64,000 nucleotides of DNA from Corbicula japonica (GCA_038501625.1 JAZAYU010000063.1:579501-643500); one strand, 5' to 3'; numbered from the stretch's first letter, positions 43,327-54,370 are shown. Notes: generated by a model from the letters alone, not told the origin. Program-made: numbers and translations.

Positions 43327-44649
43327 CTATTGCTTTGCAGGTCTGGCAGACACATCATTTTGAGTCATAAATGGAGTACCTGCGAGAATGTCACTATCCA
43401 ATTCACTAACCACAAGAGCTTCTAGATGTAAGTCTTGGTCATTTCGCGTCAGAGTAAGCCTAGTTTCTCCAATTATTTCTAATGGTGTTACTCCATCAGC
43501 TTGATGTGCACCTTGGTCGCTCTTGGTAATGACCGCCCCAATACGCTGAGCAGTAGCAGCTTTTATCATATTAATCTCAGCACCGGTATCTAGTGTAATG
43601 TGTAAAGGATAATGCTTGTAAAACGCTTTGAAATATGGGGAAATGTTTGTGCCAACACGTCGTGATGTATGAACAGAACGCGATTTACTTGTGGTGTTAG
43701 CTGGTTCCTGAGGAATGTCGTCATCACTAATGTCAGACAGCGAGTCATCACAGACGGCTGAACGAGCCTTGCTGATATACTGTTTATCACTATCTGGTAG
43801 GTAAATACATTTACTGAGATAATGACCAGAAGGACGACCGGCTTGCTTACACAGCACACATGACTTATTCGTAGTTTTTAGTTTAGAGGCACTTTTCCTT
43901 GGCTTACCTTTCTCTTTAAATGAGGCCCTCAACACCTTAACCTCAGCTACTGCGTGAACCTCCTCCATTAATGAACTTAAGGCTAGTGAAATCTCCGGCT
44001 TTAATGATGCAATAGTTTGGGAACGTAGTTCTGTCCCGTATCTTTGTCTCACCAGGGCCGGAAGATCAGGATGTATAAGTCTAAGCCAGGTAAGTACGAT
44101 TAGGTTCTCAGTGGTGGGAGAAAGCTCTTCATCAGTTGCTGGAACCTCATCATGGTGTTTTATACCACCATCTTTACGCAAAAGATTGTCCTCCACAAAA
44201 CACGTTAATCTTTGATACAAATCCTCCGGTTTCTCGCCAGGCTCTAGTTTAATGTCATTGAAATCCAAGAAGCGCGCACCGGAAGTTTGAAAGCCAAAGT
44301 GAGCACGTATGACTTGCCAAATACTGTTCAGTGATGTTGACCTTTGAATAAATTGAGACCGAGCGATTATGGGACAGTAACTGGCGATTTGTCCAAGCAT
44401 TAGATCCAGATGTGTGCATTTCTGTGCCGCTGTACGTCGACGAGCTTCAGGTACGGTTTCTCCGTCATCAGTAAGACCCCTTAGCGGATTGGTACTGGTC
44501 TTCTTTTCCCATTTAAAGTCTTCACTTAAAAATGTAGCGAAATTTGGATCAAGAGACAGATTGTATTGCAAGTTATTCCTCCATGCTTCGAATGAGGTTA
44601 TCGACTCGTTCACTGTCAAAGCCCATTGTTTTGGAGCACTAGCAGCCAT
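43327..44649 (-). CDS. gag-pro: Gag and aspartic protease part (440 codons)
   Basis: The protein starts MAASAPKQWA. Residues 1-245 are an alpha-rich Gag capsid-like region. A zinc knuckle of the form C-x2-C-x8-H-x4-C lies at residues 264-281 (longer spacing than the usual x4 before His). A Ser/Asp-rich linker (295-330) follows, then a retropepsin-like protease with the catalytic LDTGAE at 353-358 and an ILAGTPF word at 421-427. Gag packages element RNA into particles; the protease would cut the polyprotein. The frame ends with TAG preceded by a CAA codon. This part looks intact. Confidence 0.85.
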   Translation of the reverse strand: MAASAPKQWALTVNESITSFEAWRNNLQYNLSLDPNFATFLSEDFKWEKKTSTNPLRGLTDDGETVPEARRRTAAQKCTHLDLMLGQIASYCPIIARSQFIQRSTSLNSIWQVIRAHFGFQTSGARFLDFNDIKLEPGEKPEDLYQRLTCFVEDNLLRKDGGIKHHDEVPATDEELSPTTENLIVLTWLRLIHPDLPALVRQRYGTELRSQTIASLKPEISLALSSLMEEVHAVAEVKVLRASFKEKGKPRKSASKLKTTNKSCVLCKQAGRPSGHYLSKCIYLPDSDKQYISKARSAVCDDSLSDISDDDIPQEPANTTSKSRSVHTSRRVGTNISPYFKAFYKHYPLHITLDTGAEINMIKAATAQRIGAVITKSDQGAHQADGVTPLEIIGETRLTLTRNDQDLHLEALVVSELDSDILAGTPFMTQNDVSARPAKQ

Positions 44650-44793
44650 AATTAATAATGTTAATTCGATTACAACAGTCAGAAAAACTGCTTCGTCACT
44701 GCTTGAAATTGTGCAAGTTGCTTTGTAAACTGGGTTTTGCTAAAAAATTTATGAACTGTCCATCCTCGCTGTGTAGAGGGAGACTGTGGGTGA

Positions 44794-44811
44794 TCCTTGA
44801 CGCTGCCACCA
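44794..44811 (-). promoter_or_regulatory. Primer binding site of the LTR element
   Basis: In sense direction TGGTGGCAGCGTCAAGGA starts directly after the 5' LTR. It is complementary to a tRNA 3' end ...CGCTGCCACCA. That acceptor sequence is typical of animal tRNA-Leu genes that start GGTAGCG or GGCAGCG, so tRNA-Leu is the likely primer (inference). Confidence 0.75.
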
Positions 44812-44980
44812 CGCCAGTAGACAAAAGACAATTGTGACGATTCAAATTAATTTTATTTAAGATCGTGAACCAACACGCAAACGGAAGAGGAAAACCACAA
44901 CAAGGGACACAACTCAGAAAGGCATTGCAGATAAAGGTCTGTTCCGACCGTACTGTTCCGTACAAACATACACAATGGCG
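44812..44980 (-). repeat. 5' LTR
   Basis: 169 bp, matches 39,099-39,267 at 168 positions. It carries the promoter and polyadenylation region (AATAAA on the minus strand near 44,853-44,858). No clear TATA box was recognised. Confidence 0.9.
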
Positions 44981-45289
44981 GTGGATACCATCACACAAGC
45001 TCTGATTGACCAATTCAACATCATTAACGGTGGGTTGAAATGCGGTAAATTATCACATACAAATCCTTATTAAAAGGTAGTATGTAACAGTCTGTGATGA
45101 ATCGCAAGTACAAGTTGTTGATTTAAATGTGGTTTTTTTTCTTAAAGAAAAGCACTTGCAGATTGTAATACGGAATCGTATAAACTCGTCATTAATATTG
45201 CACTCCTTCTGATCTAGTCGAGTAACCGTAAATCGAGAAGTCCGCACATGTTGTGATATTGATATATTTTTTGTATTTGATTGTTCATA
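44981..45289. other. Spacer, nothing recognised
   Basis: Right flank of the LTR element; no repeat family or gene supported. Confidence 0.4.
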
Positions 45290-45545
45290 AGAACCTGTTA
45301 GGGAAGTGTGAGGTTGGTACACCCTAGAACCTTGTATAAACCCCAGTGACAAAGTGTTTCCACACTGACCGTTTCAATGCGGTACATGTAACTCCTGCAG
45401 TTTGTTTTGTTAATTGTTTGTAGTGTCTTATTGAAACTGATCTTTCTATACACCCATGCTCTCTTTTCCTTTTCTTTTTAAGCTGCATAGAGGGGCTGGC
45501 TTTTTTTGAGTGTGGCTCTTCCTAATATTCATATTTCACTTTTGC
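45290..45545 (+). repeat. Family A copy 10
   Basis: GAACCTGTTAGGGAAGTGTG, AGGTTGGTACACCCTAGAAC, CCCCAGTGACAAAGTG and CACACTGACCGTTTCAATGC, ending CCTAATATTCATATTTCACT. Hairpin arms are partly mutated. Confidence 0.75.
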
Positions 45546-46104
45546 CATGAGACAGACCAATCTAATTTAAGATATAGGCTGCAAGTACGACTATATGCAG
45601 ATCATTTACTAGGTTTTCTTTTATTCAAAATTCATCTATGTATGATTCCTGTCATCTCGCTTTTTAATATTTAACGAATATTAATCAAAAGTCTGGCTTA
45701 TAGGAATACGATTAATAATAAAGCATGATTGCAGCCCACTCCTTTTGTTGTTTAAATGAATGTCAAACCTCTGAATATAACATAACCTTTAGAATTTCTT
45801 GCAAAATATGTCTCATATAAAAGAACATAATAAAAGAACATAATAAAAAAGTAACTCTGAATAATTTTTGTTGCAAATCGTCAGACATAAAAGTGCAAAG
45901 TCAAGTAATTAATTCGCAGTGACGGTGTTGAATTTATTAACAGAATTCTGTGTCCGTGTCCACGGCAATTTACACTTAATTCAATCTTTTTAAATATCGT
46001 TTATGTAATGGAAATATAAGAAGCAGAAGATAAAATTCGGTTCGAAACAGGTGTTGTGCATAACACTTTAACGTTAGTTTATTTTAAAAACTGTTTCAGT
46101 GATG
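45546..46104. other. Intergenic, nothing recognised
   Basis: A 14-bp direct repeat AAAGAACATAATAA occurs twice near 45,821-45,850. Nothing else. Confidence 0.35.
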
Positions 46105-46305
46105 TTTCTTAGTATTTTTAACCCCCACCCCCAGAGGCAAAATGTATTCTCCATAGACTGTTCCATTGCGGTGCAACCTCGGCTTCTTTTTTTAAATTGT
46201 TTATGGCCTCTTATTAAATATAGATCATTTAAGAAATCCATGCCCTACGTAGGCAGTGTTTTCTGAGTGTGATAATTTTTTGATATGCGTATTTTATTTT
46301 TATCT
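46105..46305 (+). repeat. Family A copy 11, diverged
   Basis: CCCCCAGAGGCAAAATGTAT, GACTGTTCCATTGCGGTGCA, CTTATTAAATATAGATCATT and TTTGATATGCGTATTTTATT follow the tail order. Confidence 0.6.
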
Positions 46306-46790
46306 CAACATATAAGTAAGCAAATTATTAATTAAAATCATGTTTGATCAAAACAACACCCAGTCTGGCCGTTGAGGTGGTTTTGAATTACCGAGTGACA
46401 CATAACTCAAACGTGAAGTATACAAACGTTTATGTTTAACATTAATTGAAAGTCTTGTTGAGTATGTATAACAAGCTAGCAGAACCTTGGTTTGCAACTA
46501 GGTTAATAATAATTAACCTTTCAGATAGGAAATCGATCACAAACTAGATTAATTGACCTAAAAGTGTTTCTTTCGTAAATAGCAATTTCTGAGATTTACA
46601 GATGATAATATTTTCTGCGAGTTACAATAAACACGCAAATGGTAAATGGACCTTTTACATGAATTCAATATATCATATCGATAAGGACGTTCATTTTTGT
46701 GACAGCTTCACTCCAATTTGTAATACGCAAGAGAATAACAAAAACGTGTCATGTCATGTCTATTTACGAAAGCAAGCTAAGCCAAGCTCC
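46306..46790. other. Intergenic, nothing recognised
   Basis: The 97-residue frame 46,602-46,895 runs into the fold-back MITE and is not supported as a gene. Confidence 0.35.
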
Positions 46791-46926
46791 AAGGTTATAA
46801 AACTGAGATTGGAAACCAGTCTCAAATCTCAAGCATCTGATTGGCTGAAATGGCGACCATTGGCCATTTCAGCTAATCAGATGCTTGAGATTTGAGACTG
46901 GTTTCCATGCTCAGTTTTATAACCTT
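46791..46926. mobile_element. Family C fold-back MITE, copy 1
   Basis: Arms of 64 bp (46,791-46,854 and 46,863-46,926) are reverse complements with three mismatches, around an 8-nt centre. Ends read AAGGTTATAAAACTGAG; the inner part contains CAGTCTCAAATCTCAAGCAT and CTGATTGGCTGAAATGGC. Two related copies lie at 48.6 and 61.1 kb. No target duplication could be fixed. Confidence 0.85.
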
Positions 46927-47349
46927 CAGCCCTGGTTTAACGATGTCGGTCATCATTCTTCAGATCCTACGGTGTCATGATTGTACGTGTTGTAATATGC
47001 TTCCATCATCTGCCTAACAAGCAATCCATTAAGACAAATAACTGTTTGAGTAATGTAAATGGTTGTTTATCAAAAGATACTATCATCGGCTCTCTATTTC
47101 ATTAAGATCTGTTAATAACACAATGTAAACCAATAACTTTCATGATAAAATGGGAGGAATCAAATCTGTTTTAACGGTGACTGTCAATATTGAAGAGATG
47201 CTATACTGTTTACATACCTGAAACAACAGAAACGCAAGTATTGTATAATACATCTTCATACTCATTTTTTGTCTATATACCCGATTATCAACGCCATGAC
47301 TTACCTGTTGTCACTTTGTTGTTTTGATGTTCTCCTTTTATTGCTAATG
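46927..47349. other. Intergenic, nothing recognised
   Basis: No supported feature. Confidence 0.4.
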
Positions 47350-47655
47350 GTGATATTGGTGGGTTGTAGTTATTTCACCGTGACAACGTGTACTTGTTTG
47401 TTAATTATTAGAACCTGATCTGGGCAAGTGTGAGATTGGTTCAACCTTAAACATGGTTTAAACCACCAGTGACAAATTGCTTTCCAATGCGGTAACCCCA
47501 AAGGTTCTCTTGTCTTGGTTATTGTTGTGTCTTATTTGAAAGTGGTATTTTTTTAAACGCATACTTTCTTTTCCTCTTTACTATTTGGTTGCGTTGGCAG
47601 GCTATGTTGTCTGGATGTGGTAGTTCCTGATATGCATATTTTACTTTTTTATGCT
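47350..47655 (+). repeat. Family A copy 12
   Basis: GGTGGGTTGTAGTTATTTCA, CTGATCTGGGCAAGTGTGAG, GGTTTAAACCACCAGTGACA, AATGCGGTAACCCCAAAGGT and the terminal CCTGATATGCATATTTTACT in tail order. Confidence 0.75.
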
Positions 47656-48374
47656 ATTACATAGATTCATGGTGATGTTTTGTTTTCATTAAGTATATAT
47701 CTGTAAACAAGGTTGTTTCCTTTTTTTGTTTCTGTTGTCCTTGTTTAAGGGGCGGAGTTTTCACAGACTTTGTAAACAGCATTTTCAGAGTTTTTATGCA
47801 GACGTTTTAATTGTGTGTGATTTTGTGCTTTGTAAATAAGAATTCTTTAATAACGCTTTGAACATCCAAAAGTTTACTAAAGTCTCTGTACACTATATAT
47901 TTCTTCTCTTGTATTGATCTGGCAGTGAGAATTATTACTAGAGTTAAAAAAAAAACAAATAGTCATTAAAATCGAAGAAGGTCATGTGTGTTATTATATG
48001 GTGGAATTTTTAATTTTACAAAATCACAAATTTGTAAGAATAACATCTCCTTCCAAGTTTATTCATTACGCAACCTATGAAACATGCTTGCAACTCCTTA
48101 GACAATAGAACAGTTCTGTTTGCTGAATGATTTACATATTTGTATGTGATTTGGAAAAAGATACTGGTTACCGTGTCGATCTTTACAAACGTATATATAG
48201 AGTAAGTAACTGCCGTACAGATAAGCCAAACAAATACCGCTAGTGTTATTAAAAGAAACCGGATAATAACACGTCAGAGTTCACTTAAAGAGAACACGTG
48301 AGTATATGAAAAAATCGTAAACTGAAACATCGTTTGAATGAACATGAGGATAATTTAATTATGGTTTAGTACAA
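47656..48374. other. Intergenic, nothing recognised
   Basis: No supported gene or repeat. Confidence 0.4.
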
Positions 48375-48587
48375 AGTGCATATTAGGATTAGCCACAGTC
48401 AGAAGACACTGCCTCTCCACTTAGCCAAAAGTCAGAGAGAATAAAGCATGGGTTATAAAATGATTAACAAGATTTTAATATATTCACTACAACCGACCAA
48501 ATAATTCAACCAATTATCGAAAATAAGAACCCAAGGGGTTAACGGTCAGTGGCAAAACAATTTGACACTGGAGGTTTAAACGAGGTC

Positions 48588-48668
48588 TGAAGATTATAAA
48601 ACTGAGACCAGTCGCCATATCAGTCAATCAGATCCGTGAGATTTGAGAATGGTTTCTATTCTATGTTT
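48588..48668. mobile_element. Family C MITE copy nested in family A copy 13
   Basis: GAAGATTATAAAACTGAGAC, CAGTCAATCAGATCCGTGAG, GAGATTTGAGAATGGTTTCT and CTATGTTTTAG resemble the arms of copies at 46.8 and 61.1 kb. The element separates GGTTTAAAC from the downstream TACCAACCTCACC words that are close together in intact tails, so it inserted into the tail. Confidence 0.6.
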
Positions 48669-49015
48669 TAGAGCGTACCAACCTCACCATATACCTAACA
48701 GCTTCTCCTATGAAAAACAAGTAGAAGTTATCTGGGTGAATTACCTCCAACCCACCGAAAACGCACAAACATTTAGATCATGACTAGCTACTGATAGAAT
48801 TGTCAAGCAAAACGGGGAGTACTCAATAACCTTACCAAACCAGAGCCATTTATGTCAAATCTGCGAGCACACGATGAATGGAATAAAAGAACACCATCAA
48901 GCTTCTATGGTTTTGTTTGTAAATGGATTAATCACCAAGCATGCAAAGAATACGTTCATTAAAACAGTGTTACGAGCTCTAGAAAAACGAACTAGCAGTA
49001 AAATATATATACCCC

Positions 49016-49273
49016 TTAAGATGTTGCACGTGGGACATTACCGTCTAGAAATGCAAAAGTTACAATGTTAAAAATAATCTCTATCAGGTATTTTGTATTG
49101 ACAAAACCATTTTTATTATAATGATCAAGAAAGTGTGCTTCCTGAAATGTTTGCTTTAAGAAGCTGAAGTTTATCAGCATATATTTGTTTTCCAAAGATG
49201 GAAAGTAGTTTTTATCTACATCTACAAGAACTAATATGTGTTGTGTTTTCTTAAACTCGTTAAGACAAACCAC
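49016..49273 (-). pseudogene. Penelope-like RT C-terminal fragment
   Basis: The frame reads VDVDKNYFPSLENKYML, then FQEAHFLDHYNKNGFVN and FNIVTFAFLDGNVPRATS. This corresponds to the region after YLDD in the 15-18 kb element (IDNNHFPSIINKIYP, NFLDQNLSIK) and to the family's FPFLDGDVPRATS word. The catalytic part lies further 5' and is missing; apart from that no stop falls within the fragment. The apparent first codon at 49,273 is not a real start. Confidence 0.7.
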
Positions 49274-49280
49274 TGCAGAG

Positions 49281-50265
49281 GAGTCCGAATGCCTTAAACA
49301 TCGTGTGACGTTTCTAGAAATGAGTTTGAAAGAGAAAATCAGTACAAATACTTGTGTTGTGTCTGTTTGTAATATGATTAAAGCGGTTTAATTAAAGTGT
49401 GTAGATTGTAAATTTTAATAAAAGCATCATTCAGGAACAGAAATGGCCTTTGAGAAAGTCGTATACATCGTTTTTTTATGAGAATGGTAAGCTACCTTGA
49501 GACGAAAGGTTGTAAAAGGGAAAACTTTATGTCACCGTCAAAAAATAAAATTTTAAATAAGCCAACGTTATTCAAGATAGAGAATAATTATTGTTTATCT
49601 ATGGTAATTGCAAACGGATTCCGATATTGTTTAAGCCAGCTGAATTTTTACATATGATTTGCATCTAGGCTAATAATAATTTAATTTTTACAAAAGGATG
49701 TCTATAGTGATCTAGATTTACTTCGCTTAAAGATTTTTCTTTTGTAAATGAAATAATTATGGCTAATTTACAGATTAATAAGCAAACATCACTACGCAAA
49801 GACAACTAATTAAATCAATTCAGTATCAGATATGGTACTATCGCCATGAGCTAATAAAAAAGCTATGTTAAAATATTTGATATGGATGATCAAGAAATGT
49901 TCAAAATTTGAAAATATTTCGATTTATTTGTCATATTAATTAATCTTAAAATGCCGAGCTGCATTATTTTTGGTGGTATGTGACGGATAATGCAACTGAG
50001 CTAATCACAAAAGGAATCCAAGGAATCTTAGTTCATTCTAATAAACTGTACACGGATTGTTCACCACATGTTTGTTATAAGTATGTCAATTCAAATAAGA
50101 CGCCACAAACAAGTAACCATTTTAAATTTCTTATAAACAGAAGACAGTTTTCGTATTTCAAAGAAGCAATGAATACAATGAAATCCCTACAAAATGTGAT
50201 AGGAGATTGGTAAATGTAACACGAAGACAATGACTTTATTTGTTACGATTTGTTACGATGTTGTT
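49281..50265. other. Intergenic, nothing recognised
   Basis: A 77-residue frame at 49,980-50,213 has no motif. No gene is called. Confidence 0.35.
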
Positions 50266-50269
50266 TATT

Positions 50270-50720
50270 TTTAATGAAATATGCTTATCAGGAAATACCA
50301 CATTCAGAAGACACATCCTCCCTACAAAGCCAAAAAAGGGGGAAACATTCAGTAATGATCAATTTCAAAGGGGTTTCCGCCTTGGAATGGTCAGTGGAAA
50401 ACAATTTGAAACTTGGGATTCAAGCAGCTTCAAGAGTGCACCAACCTCACACTTGCCCCAACAGGTTCATATAGCAAACAAGTACAAGTTGTCTTGTTAA
50501 AATAACTCTAACACACCCATCCACTTGACAAACATATAAAACATAAGAAGATTATACTATTGTAAAGCAAAAAGGACTGGTACACAATGACCTTTCCGAG
50601 ACCGGGCCGATGGAGTCAAATCAGCAAGAACGCGATGGCAGGGGTAAAAAACAGATCGAGCTTCAATGTTATTTAACAAGATTTTCCCCCAAAAGCCTTT
50701 ATAAACTTGGCTAAAATGCG
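50270..50720 (-). repeat. Family A copy 14
   Basis: ATGCTTATCAGGAAATACCA, GTCAGTGGAAAACAATTTGA, GTGCACCAACCTCACACTTG, AAATCAGCAAGAACGCGATG and AACAGATCGAGCTTCAATGT are the reverse complement of the tail and the block before it. The 74- and 86-residue plus frames inside it are not genes. Confidence 0.75.
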
Positions 50721-51359
50721 GTTGAAACGAATGCCCTTAGTTGGAGGAAACCTTACTCTTATACTCTACAACTCAGTTAGAATAACATAACTTTTATGTC
50801 TTTTATACTAATGTGTTACGAAGCATTAAATGAGAAAAAAATAATTGCGTGAGACAAGAGATGTTAATGTCATTAAGCTTATTAGATAAGCCACACTTAT
50901 ATAGAAAGCACAGTCTGCACGCAATGTCGATAAGATAAAAACATATGTGATAAACTGACATTTCCCTTTAATTGTTTTCCGTAAACGGCCACCTGTGTTA
51001 AGCAGCCACTTCCTTTGGGTGTATGCTTAATACAGGTTTATCTGTACATAAGATCCCATGTTTTGGCTCAATACAGTATATGGAGCACCGTAACTTCTTT
51101 GAAACAACATTAGAACATTTTGTAAATAAACACAGATAATGTCTTAGAAAGCATTGAATTTTGGTGGCTTTCAAAGTTCCCTTTGTATCTTTTTACGACA
51201 CCTTTCATTCATAACCTCTCACTACATTTACAGCATCACAATAACTTCATTGTTGTAAAAGTACAACTTTTTTTAAGTTCCGATTATGATACTGCAAATA
51301 TTTTGGTTGACGAATGTTTCATTGTTCATGCTTCCCAATCATTAAATACTAACAACTTT
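50721..51359. other. Intergenic with a family B 3'-end fragment
   Basis: TTTTGGTGGCTTTCAAAGTT and CCCTTTGTATCTTTTTA at 51,163-51,197 match the plus-strand family B terminus. Nothing else recognised. Confidence 0.5.
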
Positions 51360-54300
51360 TAAAAGCTACGCTTAAAACTGATTGATAAGACAGAATTAAT
51401 TTGTCCGTCGTTTACTTGTGCAAAAAGCATATGATCCTCGTTTACTAATTGCCAAAAATGAAAACAAAAACTGATAATATTAAAACATACACTATTGATT
51501 ATGTTTACAGTCACTATTTGTTTTCGACAAGGAAGTGAAAAGCATGTCGCGTACATTTACACTTAACAACTTTTCTAAGTAAACACCTTCGTACTGGGGC
51601 ATTACTGGCTTGACAGTAAAGCAATGGCTATAAAACTTTCAATAAAAATGCAATAAATACTAACAGGTATTAGTAAAACTGGTTGAATTTTACAGGCATA
51701 TTGGAAAACTAAAAGATATGCGCCTACATTTTATGCATTCATACTAATTTGCTCAAAATGTAGGTTGGACTATTACCAACAATAAAACATTAAGGATCAG
51801 AATGGTATGAATTTTTTTAACAGAAATAAAATATAGCATATTTCTAGGTTCCAAATGTTCATTTATATGTACGTGTAATTCGTTTATTAAGTTGAACATA
51901 CGCGTTATCAGCTGATGTTGTGAATTTGTATTCTGTGGGTGTCAGTATTCTATGATTGTGAACAGTCAGCTGTCTGTCATTTTAAATGAAGTTTTGCTAA
52001 TAAATCAGTCAGTATATATTGCATGGTTTATTGAAAGTTTTAGAGCAATAGCCCACTAATCAAGCCTGTAATGCCCCAGTAAGAAGGCGTATACTAAGAA
52101 AAGTTGTTAAGTGTATATGGTTCAATTCTTTTGACAATAAATTCAGGGAGAGAAGACTTGACTGGAAGATGCTTTAGTTGTAAGTGACACATGAAGTGAT
52201 GATTTCATTCATATCTGAATGAAGTTACATATTTTCATCCTTATTTTATGAAATTCTAAAGGACATAAAGCTTTTAAATATTTATGGAAATAGATCTAAT
52301 TTTGTCTTGCTAGATGATTACATTAGAAACAGGAATAAAGAGCAAAGTCGGATTTCAGATTCCCTTGAAAAAAATCATCAAATATAATAATTCAGATTAC
52401 AGAAATGATATATTTACAGATAGCGGAAAATAATAAAATTTGCCTGGAGAATTTTTAAAATATTAACATTGAAGTTACAAAATTATGAAAAAACTTACAG
52501 TATCAGTTATAATCATTAAATAGTTTACAGTTTGCAAGCGCATGTATTACGCTTTGAAATTACGACGGCAACATTATTGACACGGCGACTTTGAAATGCC
52601 ACAGCTATTTATGTTTAGAAACCATGACACTCTTGATTGCGTTGGACCAGGGAGCTGATGGTGAACAAACTTATAAACAAACAGCAAATTTTATTTGAGA
52701 ACGATTCTTTCAAAATGTCCACGGTTAATATTTATTTGATTCTGAATAAATCCACATACAAACTGATCATTCCAATTTCGCATGTCAAGTCATTCCAACA
52801 TAAAATTCTTTGTAAAGCACTTATAAACAAAGCCTCAAAGCTTGGTTTACTAATTCAGTTTTGCAACACAATTTTCAAGATAAACTAAAGAATAACGAAA
52901 CCATATAACCCAAATGGTATATGACTTTCCCTTATATGATATCACAGAACATTCTAGAATTTAGAGTTTTTAATTCATAATTCACCAACATTTGAAGTAT
53001 TATCATGAACATTTGATAAACTTTAAGAATTTTATTTTACCGGAATCATCTAGAAAGTCAAGGAATGGTATTTTTATGAAAACATTATTTACAAATTAAA
53101 CTTAACAACTACAAGTATAAGAGTCAAACCGACGACTTGTGACAATATATCAGCTTATACAGGAAAAAAACAGAAAAGAATAGAAAATACATAACAGTAT
53201 TATAACAACATTTTATAGATGATTTTAAGATAAGTTTTGAAATAAAAATGAACACTTTATGCAATTTTTGAAAGTCCTTACGTATACCCTGTCATTTTGC
53301 ACTACAGGTTTACCGTATTTGTTAGAAATTAAAAAAAGTTTGTCCGGTCCTCTTCTTTCCTCTTCCGACGTTTTTTTTTAGACTACAGCAGGTCCTGTAA
53401 GTGGCACAACAGTATAGCGTTCTTGTTTTCAAAATGAGACAATAACTTGCTATTAGAGGAGATGGTTTACCTGTTCAATTCCTCTTTGAAAACTAAAACT
53501 GACATCACCAATGATGTATGTGACAGTTTATTCCCTCCGAAAACTCAAATAACACACGCACACATACAGTGAAATTTTATCGTTTATTTAATTGCTGTAC
53601 GGTGTACTGTATTTACATTAAGTCATGTTATGTTCTATCAGCCACTTGTGAAAACGCTTTCTAGTTGTAGAAGTAATTACTATTAAATTAACCAGAAGCC
53701 AAGATTTATTTCGAATTCGTTGTTTTTCAGAGAAATATAGTTTTTTCCTCAAAAATAATGCATTTCCTTATTACGTCTCATTATACAAATGGCCATATAT
53801 TCCGTTTTAGCTACACGTCATTGAGACTTCCGACGCCTGATTTTACGCTACATGGTTGTAGATTGTAAAGAACGTTGTTATTGATAATGGGTAAAAAATT
53901 GTTTGTCTAGTTTCCTTGAACATTTACACATAATCTTAATATTTACGTATAAAATGTATTCCGTTTTTATTGGCCTACGTTCAAAGATATTAGCAAATAA
54001 TGTTGTGCTTAAAATATTGTTAATTAGTAGCAGTGTTTCCTAAATATGTATTCAATGAAAATCTTGTATGCCTTTGGAACTTATAAAAATGTATGCATAA
54101 CTTGAACATTTACTGCCCTGAAACGCAGCACCGATACAAACAAAGAATACATCGAATAAATTAATCACGCTTAAAATAATCATATGACTAACAATTAAGG
54201 ACAGCGACAATCTAAGACAAAAGAAGAATTCAGTCATCGAAATCATACTTGATTTCAGAGATTCTCATATTTGAGATCTATTGATCAAAGTTTGTTGTTG

Positions 54301-54370
54301 AGTCATTTGTTCTGAGTGTTTAGAGATTGTTTCGCTTTTATTGTAATGATAATGTCTTATTTATTATTGA
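51360..54370. repeat. Direct segmental duplication, copy 1
   Basis: Collinear with 61,305-64,000. Shared landmarks include GATGATTTCATTCAT, ACCATGACACTCTTGATT, AACTTATAAA(C/T)AAACAGCAA, AGTCAAACCGACGACTTGTG, ACAACATTTT, AAAACGCTTTCTAGTTGTAG, CACGTCATTGAGACTTCCGA and TTTACACATAATCTTAATA. Small indels and moderate substitution occur throughout. Copy 1 carries a MITE at 51,560-52,113 that copy 2 lacks. No gene was recognised inside, though a short frame near 53,464 is partly conserved. Confidence 0.85.
51560..52113. mobile_element. 554-bp TA-flanked MITE, copy 2
   Basis: Ends CACTTAACAACTTTTCTAAG and its reverse complement; TA at 51,558-51,559 and 52,114-52,115. It matches 23,081-23,638 along its length. 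The duplicated partner sequence near 61,507-61,512 (CATTAATTG) shows the empty site. Confidence 0.85.

Larger units (their letters stand above)
39787..44649 (-). pseudogene. Gag-Pol polyprotein gene, single frame with three in-frame stops
   Basis: From the ATG at 44,649 one frame runs 1,620 codons to the stop at 39,787, crossing all Gag and Pol domains without any frame change. Three internal stops interrupt it: TAG at 43,329-43,327 (protease/RT border), TAA at 41,958-41,956 (RT/RNase H connection) and TAA at 40,860-40,858 (inside the integrase core, just after the first catalytic Asp). With no indels and near-identical LTRs, the simplest reading is recent point inactivation; the first stop could also be a readthrough site. 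Steamer-like elements also encode Gag and Pol in one frame. Confidence 0.8.
39099..44980 (-). mobile_element. Complete Ty3/Gypsy-type LTR retrotransposon, 5,882 bp
   Basis: Minus-strand element with 169-bp LTRs differing at one position, a primer binding site directly next to the 5' LTR, one long Gag-Pol frame (44,649 to 39,787), a 3' region of about 500 bp with structured repeats, and a polypurine tract before the 3' LTR. Domain order gag, protease, RT, RNase H, integrase is Ty3/Gypsy order. Short LTRs and gag-pol in a single frame recall the mag lineage (such as clam Steamer), but the RT is not obviously close to it. Left and right junctions share only GTG, so the target duplication is unclear. 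The 168/169 LTR match implies a recent insertion. Confidence 0.9.
48375..49280 (-). mobile_element. Family A copy 13: 5'-truncated Penelope-like element
   Basis: Minus-strand copy that starts inside the RT (see 49,016-49,273) and runs through the tail. Reverse-complement landmarks: GAGCCATTTATGTCAAATCT and GCGAGCACACGATGAATGG near 48,842-48,881, TCCAACCCACCGAAAACG near 48,747, GTCAGTGGCAAAACAATTTG near 48,545, and GTGCATATTAGGATTAGCCA near 48,377. A family C MITE interrupts the tail near 48.59-48.67 kb. Confidence 0.75.

Noticed and set aside
44414..44728. 104-residue plus-strand frame opposite gag, and similar frames opposite pol
   Set aside because: Shadow of the long minus-strand Gag-Pol frame; no motif of its own.
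44696..45013. 105-residue minus-strand frame over the 5' LTR, with a near-identical partner at 39,034-39,252
   Set aside because: The similarity is the LTR itself; the frame has no domain and lies upstream of gag.
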